Shown here: positions 34,901-44,809 of the stretch, in pieces
How the letters are laid out: every line of letters begins with the position of its first letter
Position numbering within the stretch: the first letter of the stretch is position 1
NCBI GenBank assembly: GCA_002189035.1
Contig: NEEC01000040.1
Location: forward strand, 1-44,809
DNA: 44,809 nt
From: Utricularia gibba
Taxonomy: Eukaryota; Streptophyta; Magnoliopsida; Lamiales; Lentibulariaceae
Direction of reading: 5' to 3'
Translations under genes and position numbers: made by a program
The notes under the pieces: model-generated
The model's database searches: none
What the model saw: the letters and a program-made list of their open reading frames with translations, nothing else
Told to the model about the DNA's origin: nothing

Positions 34901-37900
34901 AACTTCAATAAATGCATCACGATTTTCGTCGAATAGGACCCGATTGGGCTCAGGAGTCGAACCGAACCTTGGGTCCGGACGAACTTCCCAAATGGAGGCA
35001 GCTGCCGAAAACCCAACGTTAATAAATGGATCACTTTTTTTGCCGGGCTACAAACTGATATGGGCCCCGAGCACTTTTTTTGCCGGGCTACAAATGACTA
35101 TGGGCGACCTCCGGCCCGATCCTGGTGCCCCTCGAGAGCGCCTCCTCAAATATTCCAATGAGCATCACGATTTTCGTCGAATAGGACCCGATTGGGCTCA
35201 GGAGTCTTTCCGGGGTGATCATGTTAATAAATGGATCACTACACTTTAAATGCATCCCTCATGACATTAACTTCGCATCACGAAATAGGACCCGATTGGG
35301 CTCAGGAGTCGAACCGAACCTTGGGTCCGGACGAACTTCCCAACGAAAGCACCCACCCAAAAACGACAAGCTTTTCCTTCAGAAACCATGTAGCAGCTGC
35401 CGAAAACCCAACGTTAATAAATGGATCACTTTTTTTGCCGGGCTACAAATGACTATGGGCCCGAGCCCGACCCGACCTCCGGCCCGATCCTGGTGCCCCT
35501 CGAGAGCGCCTCCTCAAATATAAAGCTTGTGGATGAGAAAACCATTTGGGGTGCTCATGACATCCTAACTTCAATGCATCACGATTTTCGTCGAATAGGA
35601 CCCGATTGGGCTCAGAGTTTTCCGTTCGAATAACCCGATTGGGCTCAGGAGAAACCGAACCTTGGGTCCGGACGAAATTAGGTAGGCAGCTGCCGAAAAC
35701 CCAACGCACCCGGGCTACAAATGACTATGGGCCCGAGCCCGACCCGACCTCCGGCCCGATCCCGATCCTGCTTGTGCCCTCATGAGGAAATAGTTGGGCT
35801 CAGGAGTCGAACCGAACCTTGGGTCCGGATAATTGAAACCATGAGCACACAAATGACTATGGGCTTCATGACATATGGCATCACGATTTTCGTCGAATAG
35901 GACCCGATTGGGCTCTCGAACCGATTTTGTTGAATGTAGGCAGCTGCCGATTAATAAATGGATCACTTTTTTTGCCGGGCTACAAATGACTATGGGCCCG
36001 AGCCGACCGACCTCCGGCCCGATCAGAGCGCCTGCCCATTTGGGGTGCTCATGACATCCTAACTTCAATAAATGCATCACGATTTTCGTCGAATAGGACC
36101 CGATTGGGCTCAGGAGTCGAACGAACCTTGGGTCCGGAAACCCATTTTCCTTCAGGTAGGCAGCTGCCGAAAACCCAACGTTAATAAATGGATCACTTTT
36201 TTTGCCGGGCTACAAATGACTATGGGCCCGAGCCCGACCCGACCTCCGGCCCGATCCTGGTGCCCCTCGAGAGCGCCTCCTCAAATAAAAGCTTGCCATT
36301 CTCATGACGCATCACGATTTTCGTCGAATAGGACCCGATTGGGCTCAGGAGTCGAACCGAACCTTGGGTCCGGACGAACTTCCCAACGAAAGCACCCACC
36401 AAAAACGACAAGCTTAGAAAGTAGGCAGCTGCCGAAAACCCAACGTTAATAAATGGATCACTTTTTTTGGGCTACAAATGACTATGGGCCCGAGCCCGAC
36501 CCGACCTCCGGCCCGATCCAGAAACTTCCATTTGGGGTGCTCATGACATCCTAACTTCAATAAATGCATCACGATTTTCGTCGAATAGGACCCGATTGGG
36601 CTCAGGAGTCGAACCGAACCTTGGGTCCGGACGAACTTCCCAATGAAAGCACCCAACCAAAAACGACAAGCTTTTCCTTCAGAAACCATGCAGCTGCCTG
36701 AAGCATTTAATTACTTCTTTGGCAAAAACCCAACGTTAATAAATGGATCACTTTTTTTGCCGGGCTACCTATGGGCCCGAACTATCCGGTGCCCCCTCGA
36801 GATCTCCTCAAAAATATAAAGCTTGTGGATGAGAAAACCATTTGGGGGATGCATCACGATTTTCGTCGAATAGGACCCGATTGGGCTCAGGAGTCGAACC
36901 GAACCTTGGGTCCGGATGAACTTTTCGTCAAATAGGATCACCCACCTGGGCTCAAGTCGCCCCGAGGGTCCGGACGAACTTCCCCTTGTAAAGCACTTTT
37001 TTCAGAAACCATGAGGCAGGTCGCCGAACTTGAGGTGGCCTTCGTTTCCCTTCAAATGACTATGGGCCCTCCCGAGAAACCCATTTGGCCCTCATGAGCC
37101 TAAAAATAAATTGCCATCTCATGACGCATTTTTCGTCGAATAGGACCCGATTGGGCTCAGGAGTCGAACCGAACCTTGGGTCCGGACGAACTTCCCAATG
37201 AAAGCAAGCAACAACTTTTCAGAAACCCATGTAGGCAGCTGCCGAAAACCGAACAACGTTAAATGGATCACTTTTTTTGCCGGGCTACAAATGACTATGG
37301 GCCCGAGCCCGACCCGACCGTTAATCCTGGTCACCCTACAAATGACTATGACATCCTAACTTCAATAAATGCATCACGATTTTCGTCGAATAGGACCCGA
37401 TTGCTCAGGAGTCGAACCGAACCTTGGGTCCGGACGAACTCCGGCGATCCTGGTCCCCTCAAGATTTTCAAACATCCCGGCAGGGCTAGTCGAACCGAAC
37501 CTTGGGTCCGGACGAACTTCCCAACGAAAGCACCCACCAAAAACGACAAGCTTTTCCTTCAGATGTAGGCAGCTGCCGATGGATCACTTTTTTTGCCGGG
37601 CTACAGAGCGCCTCCTCAAATGACTATGGGCCCCCCTCCCATTTGATCCGGCAATCATCAGATTTTCAATGCTTGTGGATGAGAAAACCATTTGGGGTGC
37701 TCATTCCTAACTTGGGTGCATCACGATTTTCGTCGAATACCCAACGGGCTCAGGAGTCGAACCGAACCTTGGGTCCGGACGAAACCATTTTCCTTCAGAA
37801 ACATGTAGGCAGCACTGGGCTACAAATGACTAAACCCGAATCCTGGTGCCCCTCGAGAGCGCCTCCTCAAATATAAAGCTTGATGAGAAAACCATTTGGG

Positions 37901-40050
37901 GTGCTCATGACATCCTAACTTCAATAAATGCATCACGATTTTCGTCGAATAGGACTAGGAGTCGAAAACCTTGGGTCCGGACTTCCCATGAAAGCACCGA
38001 CAAGCCCTTCAGAAACCCAGCTGCCGAAAACCCAACGTTAATAAATGGATCACTTTTTTTGCCGGGCTACAAATGACTATGGGCCCGAGCCCGACCCGAC
38101 CTCCGGCCCGATCCTGGTGCCCCTCGAGAGCGCCTCCTCAAATATAAAGCTGTGGATGAGAAAACCATTTGGGGTGCTCATGACATCCTAACTTCAATAA
38201 ATGGATTTTCGAATAGAATTGGGCTCAAGTCCATTGGGTGGATGGTTTTCCTTCAGAAACATGTAGGCATGCCTTAATAAATGGATCACTTTTTTTCAAC
38301 TATGGGCCCGATAAGATGCTTCACGACATCCTAACTTCGCATCACGATTTTCGTCGAATAGGACCCGATTGGGCTCAGGAGTCGAACCGAACCTTGGGTC
38401 CGGACGAACTTCCCAATGAAAGCACCCAACCCAACGTTAAAAATGGATCACTTTTTTGACAAGCTATTTCCTTCAGAAACCCCATGTAAGCATCACGATT
38501 TTCGTCGAATAGGACCCGATTGGGCTCAGGAGTCGAACCGAACCTTGGGTCCGGACGAAAATTTTCCTTCAGAAACCATGTAAGCAACCCAACGTTAATA
38601 AATGGATCACTTTTTTTGCCGGGCTACAAATGACTATGGGCCCGAGCCCGACCGACCTCCGGCCCGATCCTGGTGCCCCTCGAGAGCGACAGAGACTTAA
38701 TTGGGTCAGAGTCGAAAAACCCACCAAAAACGACAAGCTTTTCCTTCAGAAACAATGTAAGCATGGATCACTTTTTTTCCCGGGCTACAAATGACTATGG
38801 GCCCGAGCCCGACCCGACCTCCGGCCCGATCCTGGTGCCCCTCGAGAGCGCCTCCTCAAATATAAAGCTTGTGGAAAACCATTTGGGGTGCTCATGACAT
38901 CCTAACTTCAATAAATGCATCACGATTTTCGTCCCCCTCAGGAGTCGAACCGAACCTTGGGTCCGGACCCGAAAGCACCCACCCAAAAACGACAAGCTTT
39001 TCCTTCAGAAACCATGTAGGCAGCTGCCGAAAACCCAACGTTAATAAATGGATCACTTTTTTTGGGCTACAAATGACTATGGGCCCGAGCCCGACCCGAC
39101 CTCCGGCCCGATCCTGGTGCCCCTCGAGAGCGCCTCCTCAAATATAAAGCTTGTGGATGAGAAAACCATTTGGGGTGCTCATGACATCCTAACTTCAATA
39201 AATGCATCACGATTTTCGTCGAATAGGACCCGATTGGGCTCAGGAGTCGAACCGAACCTCCGGAATTTTCCTTCAGTGGGCAGCTGCCGAAAACCCAACG
39301 TTAATAAATGGATCACTTTTTTTGCCGAGAGCCCGAGCCTCCTCAGAGCGCCTCCTCATAAAGCTTGTGGATGAGAAAACCATTTGGGGTGCTCATGACA
39401 TCCTAACTTCAATAAATGCATCACGATTTTCGTCGAATAGGACCCGATTGGGCTCAGGAGTCGAACCGAACCTTGGGTCCGGACGAACTTCCCAATGAAA
39501 GCATTTTCCTAGAAACCATTCAATTAATATTGGATCACTTTTTTTCACAAATGACTATGGGCCCGAGCCCCCGACCTCCGGCCCGATCCTGGTGCCCCTC
39601 GAGAGCGCCTCCTCAGGACCATTTGGGTGCGATTGCATCACGATTTTCGTCGAATAGGACCCGATTGGGCTCAGGAGTCGAACCGAACCTTGGGTCCGGA
39701 CGAACTTCCCAGAAAGCACTTGGTGCTCAGTCCGGACAAGCTTTTCCTTCAGAAAAATGTAGGCAGCTGCCGAAAACCCAACGTTAATAAATGGATCACT
39801 TTTTTTGCCGGGCTACAAATGACTATGGCCCGAGCCCGACCCGATCCTCCGGAGCACCTGTGCACCCAAAATAAAGCTTGTGGATGAAAAACCATTTGGG
39901 GTGCTCATGACATCCTAACTTCAATAAATGCATCACGATTTTCGTCGAATAGGACCCGATTGGGCTCAGGAGTCGAACCGAACCTTGGGTCCGGATGAAC
40001 TTCCCAATGCAGACAAGCTGAAACCATGTCAAAAAACCCAACGTTAGATA
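31941..40050. repeat. Satellite array block P, degraded with intact islands
   Basis: A mosaic. Near-complete units lie at about 32349-32665, 33562-34075 (anchors 33562 and 33835) and 39048-39258, with shorter good stretches at 35281-35570, 36188-36300 and 37846-38130. Other anchors are 32193, 32572, 33003, 33207, 34164, 34523, 34672, 35026, 35231, 35421, 35958, 36453, 36743, 37263, 38045, 38281, 38443, 38602, 38763, 39308 and 39791. The run 38281-38763 has three successive units of 162, 159 and 161 bp. Zones such as 31960-32160 and 36920-37110 are poorly alignable. No gene or foreign element is seen. Confidence 0.87.
38281..38762. repeat. Three consecutive half-length (about 160 bp) units
   Basis: Anchors at 38281, 38443, 38602 and 38763 define units of 162, 159 and 161 bp, half of 315. 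Each reached that length by different internal deletions: the first two keep the core and B box but lose the GC cluster and first HindIII region, while the third keeps the GC cluster and loses most of the core. Isolated intervals of similar size occur at 12306-12469 and 17805-17968 (both 164 bp). Confidence 0.75.
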
Positions 40051-43000
40051 ATGGATCACTTTTTTTGCCGGGCTACAAATGACTATGGGCCCGAGCCCGA
40101 CCCGACCTCCGGCCCGATCCTGGTGCCCCTCGAGAGCGCCTCCTCAAATATAAAGCTTGTGGATGAGAAAACCATTTGGGGTGCTCATGACATCCTAACT
40201 TCAATAAATGCATCACGATTTTCGTCGAATAGGACCCGATTGGGCTCAGGAGTCGAACCGAACCTTGGGTCCGGACGAACTTCCCAACGAAAGCACCCAA
40301 CCAAAAACGACAAGCTTTTCCTTCAGAAACCATGTAGGCAGCTGCCGAAAACCCAACGTTAATAAATGGATCACTTTTTTTGCCGGGCTACAAATGACTA
40401 TGGGCCCGAGCCCGACCCGACCTCCGGCCCGATCCTGGTGCCCCTCGAGAGCGCCTCCTCAAATAAAAAGCTTGTGGTGAGAAAACCATTTGGGGTGCTC
40501 ATGACATCCTAACTTCAATAAATGCATCACGATTTTCGTCGAATAGGACCCGATTGGGCTCAGGAGTCGAACGAACTTGGGTCCGACGAACTTCCCAACG
40601 AAAGCACCCAACCAAAAACGACAAGCTTTTCCTTCAGAAACCATGTAGGCAGCTGCCGAAAACCCAACGTTAATAAATGGATCACTTTTTTTCCGGGCTA
40701 CAAATGACTATGGGCCCGAGCCCGACCCGACCTCCGGCCCGATCCTGGTGCCCCTCGAGAGCGCCTCCTCAAATATAAAGCTTGTGGAGAAAACCATTTG
40801 GGGTGCTCATGACATCCTAACTTCAATAAATGCATCACGATTTTCGTCGAATAGGACCCGATTGGGCTCAGGAGTCGAACCGAACCTTGGGTCCGGACGA
40901 ACTTCCCAATGAAAGCACCCAACCAAAAACGACAAGCTTTTCCTTCAGAAACCATGTAGCAGCTGCCGAAAACCCAACGTTAATAAATGGATCACTTTTT
41001 TTGCCGGGCTACAAATGACTATGGGCCCGAGCCCGACCCGACCTCCGGCCCGATCCTGGTGCCCCTCGAGAGCGCCTCCTCAAATATAAAGCTTGTGGAT
41101 GAGAAAACCATTTGGGGTGCTCATGACATCCTAACTTCAATAAATGCATCACGATTTTCGTCGAATAGGACCCGATTGGGCTCAGGAGTCGAACCGAACC
41201 TTGGGTCCGGACGAACTTCCCAACGAAAGCACCCAACCAAAAACGACAAGCTTTTCCTTCAGAAACATGTAGGCAGCTGCCGAAAACCCAACGTTAATAA
41301 ATGGATCACTTTTTTTCCCGGGCTACAAATGACTATGGGCCCGAGCCCGACCCGACCTCCGGCCCGATCCTGGTGCCCCTCGAGAGCGCCTCCTCAAATA
41401 TAAAGCTTGTGGATGAGAAAACCATTTGGGGTGCTCATGACATCCTAACTTCAATAAATGCATCACGATTTTCGTCGAATAGGACCCGATTGGGCTCAGG
41501 AGTCGAACCGAACCTTGGGTCCGGACGAACTTCCCAACGAAAGCACCCACCAAAAACGACAAGCTTTTCCTTCAGAAACCATGTAGGCAGCTGCCGAAAA
41601 CCCAACGTTAATAAATGGATCACTTTTTTTGCCGGGCTACAAATGACTATGGGCCCGAGCCCGACCCGACCTCCGGCCCGATCCTGGTGCCCCTCGAGAG
41701 CGCCTCCTCAAATAAAAGCATGTGGTTGAGAAAACCATTTGGGTGCTCATGACATCCTAACTTCAATAAATGCATCACGATTTTCGTCGAATAGGACCCG
41801 ATTGGGCTCAGGAGTCGAACAGAACCTTGGGTCCGGATGAACTTCCCAACGAAAGCACCCACCCAAAAACGACAAGCTTTTCCTTCAGAAAAATGTAGGC
41901 AGCTGCCGAAAACCCAACGTTAATAAATGGATCACTTTTTTGCCGGGCTACAAATGACTATGGGCCCGAGCCCGACCCGACCTCCGGCCCGATCCTGGTG
42001 CCCCTCGAGAGCGCCTCCTCAAATATAAAGCTTGTGGATGAGAAAACCATTTGGGGTGCTCATGACATCCTAACTTCAATAAATGCATCACGATTTTCGT
42101 CGAATAGGACCCGATTGGGCTCAGGAGTCGAACCGAACCTTGGGTCCGGACGAACTTCCCAATGAAAGCACCCAACCAAAAACGACAAGCTTTTCCTTCA
42201 GAAACCATGTAGGCAGCTGCCGAAAACCCAACGTTAATAAATGGATCACTTTTTTTCCCGGCTACAAATGACTATGGGCCGAGCCCGACCCGACCTCCGG
42301 CCCGATCCTGGTGCCCCTCGAGAGCGCCTCCTCAAATATAAAGCTTGTGGATGAGAAAACCATTTGGGGTGCTCATGACATCCTAACTTCAAAAATGCAT
42401 CACGATTTTCGTCGAATAGGACCCGATTGGGCTCAGGAGTCGAACCGAACCTTGGGTCCGGACGAACTTCCCAATGAAAGCACCCAACCAAAAACGACAA
42501 GCTTTTCCTTCAGAAACCATGTAGGCAGCTGCCGAAAACCCAACGTTAATAAAGGATCACTTTTTTTCCGGGCTACAAATGACTATGGCCCGAGCCGACC
42601 CGACCTCCGGCCCGATCCTGTGCCCCTCGAGAGCGCCTCCTCAAATAAAAGCATGTGGTTGAGAAAACCATTTGGGTGCTCATGACATCCTAACTTCAAA
42701 AATGCATCACGATTTTCGTCGAATGGACCCGATTGGCTCAGGAGTCGAACCGAACCTTGGGTCCGGACGAATTTCCCAACAAAAGCACCCACCCAAAAAC
42801 GACAAGCTGTAGGCAGCTGCCGAAAACCCAACGTTAATAAATGGATCACTTTTTTTTCCGGGCTACAAATGACTATGGGCCCGAGCCCGACCCGACCTCC
42901 GGCCCGATCCTGGTGCCCCTCGAGAGCGCCTCCTCAAATATAAAAGCTTGTGGATGAGAAAACCATTTGGGGTGCTCATGACATCCTAACTTCAATAAAT

Positions 43001-44809
43001 GCATCACGATTTTCGTCGAATAGGACCGATTGGGCTCAGGAGTCGAACAGAACCTTGGGTCCGGACGAACTTCCCAAGAAAGCACCCACCCAAAAACGAC
43101 AAGCTTTTCCTTCAGAAACCATGTAGGCAGCTGCCGAAAACCCAACGTTAATAAATGGATCACTTTTTTTCCCGGGCTACAAATGACTATGGCCCGAGCC
43201 CGACCCGACCTCCGCCCGATCCTGGTGCCCCTCGAGAGCGCCTCCTCAAATAAAAAGCATGTGGTTGAGAAAACCATTTGGGGTGCTCATGACATCCTAC
43301 TTCAATAAATGCATCACGATTTTCGTCGAATAGGACCCGATTGGGCTCAGGAGTCGAACAGAACCTTGGGTCCGGACGAACTTCCCAACGAAAGCACCCA
43401 CCCAAAACGACAAGCTTTTCCTTCAGAAAAATGTAGGCAGCTGCCGAAAACCCAACGTTAATAAATGGATCACTTTTTTTCCGGGCTACAAATGACTATG
43501 GGCCGAGCCCGACCCGACCTCCGCCCGATCCTGGTGCCCCTCGAGAGCGCCTCCTCAAATAAAAAGCTGTGGTTGAGAAAACCATTTGGGGTGCTCATGA
43601 CATCCTAACTTCAATAAATGCATCACGATTTTCGTCGAATAGGACCCGATTGGGCTCAGGAGTCGAACAGAACCTTGGGTCCGGACGAACTTCCCAACGA
43701 AACCCACCCAAAAACGACAAGCTTTTCCTTCAGAAAAAATGTAGGCAGCTGCCGAAAACCCAACGTTAATAAATGGATCACTTTTTTTCCCGGGCTACAA
43801 ATGACTATGGGCCCGAGCCCGACCCGACCTCCGGCCCGATCCTGGTGCCCTCGAGAGCGCCTCCTCAAATATAAAGCTTGTGGATGAGAAAACCATTTGG
43901 GGTGCTCATGACATCCTAACTTCAATAAATGCATCACGATTTTCGTCGAATAGGACCGATCGGGCTCAGGAGTCGAACAGAACCTTGGGTCCGGACGAAC
44001 TTCCCAAGAAAGCACCCACCAAAAACGACAAGCTTTTCTTCAGAAACCATGTAAGGCAGCTGCCGAAAACCCAACGTTAATAAATGGATCACTTTTTTTC
44101 CGGGCTACAATGACTATGGGCCCGAGCCCGACCCGACCTCCGCCCGATCCTGGTGCCCCTCGAGAGCGCCTCCTCAAATAAAAAGCATGTGGTTGAGAAA
44201 ACCATTTGGGGTGCTCATGACATCCTGACTTCAATAAATGCATCACGATTTTCGTCGAATAGGACCCGATTGGGCTCAGGAGTCGAACAGAACCTTGGGT
44301 CCGGATGAACTTCCCAACGAAAGCACCCACCCAAAAACGACAAGCTTTTCCTTCAGAAAAAATGTAGGCAGCTGCCGAAAACCCAACGTTAATAAATGGA
44401 TCACTTTTTTTGCCGGGCTACAAATGACTATGGGCCCGAGCCCGACCCGACCTCCGGCCCGATCCTGGTGCCCCTCGAGAGCGCCTCCTCAAATAAAAGC
44501 TTGTGGATGAGAAAACCATTTGGGGTGCTCATGACATCCTAACTTCAATAAATGCATCACGATTTTCGTCGAATAGGACCGATTGGGCTCAGGAGTCGAA
44601 CAGAACCTTGGGTCGGACGAACTTCCCAAGAAAGACCCACCCAAAACGACAAGCTTTTCCTTCAGAAACCATGTAAGCAGCTGCCGAAAACCCAACGTAA
44701 TAAATGGATCACTTTTTTTCCGGGCTACAAATGACTATGGGCCCGAGCCCGACCCGACCTCCAGCCCGATCCTGGTGCCCCTCGAGAGCGCCTCCTCAAA
44801 TATAAAGCT
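40051..44809. repeat. Satellite array block Q, regular units running off the right edge
   Basis: Anchors at 40051, 40366, 40677, 40987, 41301, 41615, 41927, 42241, about 42552, 42841, 43155, 43465, 43773, 44084, 44396 and 44704, spacings mostly 308-315 bp (one 288). The left part resembles block A. From about 41.8 kb a local subfamily appears with GTCGAACAGAACC in place of GTCGAACCGAACC (near 41814, 43043, 43352, 43662, 43972, 44282 and 44595), often with AAGCATGTGGTTGAG and a GAAAAATG word in place of GAAACCATG. The window ends inside a unit at the first HindIII site. Confidence 0.97.

Noticed and set aside
1-44809. CRISPR array
   Set aside because: The repeats are long and directly adjacent, with no unique spacers and no cas genes.
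1-44809. Bacterial or phage accessory region with a defence or similar system
   Set aside because: There are no genes with plausible starts, ribosome binding sites or operon structure; the whole window is one tandem repeat.

Overview
The window is one uninterrupted tandem array of a satellite DNA. I find no gene, no non-coding RNA gene and no recognisable mobile element in it. The repeat unit is about 315 bp. Two adjacent copies at 10611-10925 and 10926-11240 are 315 bp each and identical by eye, so I use the second as the reference unit, counting from the A of the recurring ATGGATCAC anchor. By hand count it is about 50% G+C and carries 19 CpGs. The array runs off both ends of the window in mid-unit, so neither boundary is present.

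A long satellite array with no coding content and a unit of about two nucleosome lengths points to a eukaryotic nuclear genome, in centromeric, pericentromeric or other heterochromatin. I cannot name the species or match the repeat to a named family. A plant seems plausible to me, but nothing in the sequence proves it.

Layout: blocks of near-full-length units (about 303-315 bp) lie at 1-5027, 6975-8529, 10611-11540, 13451-13970, 29242-30585, 31052-31940 and 40051-44809. Between them are stretches of shortened units made of intact blocks of the consensus joined by small internal deletions. The most degraded parts are 13971-18890 and 25091-29241. Blocks at 18891-21734 and 24081-25090 are intermediate.

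The unit has recognisable internal parts: a T7 tract, a GC-rich cluster of CCCGA words, a TATAAA word, two arms of a 9-bp inverted repeat, a perfect 11-bp match (minus strand) to the tRNA-type RNA polymerase III B box, and two perfect palindromes (8 and 10 bp). The B-box segment is what survives best in degraded units. No partner A box was found. The most testable biological idea is that the array is a dense field of TFIIIC-type B-box sites.

Many open frames of 60-210 codons exist on both strands, but they are by-products of the repeat: 315 is divisible by three, the same peptides recur every unit in several frames, and the longest arise where indels shift frame. I annotate none as genes. An important caveat is that the changes are mostly homopolymer-length differences and clean small deletions with few substitutions. 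This could reflect real array turnover or errors in a long-read consensus, so the degraded regions should be read with that doubt.
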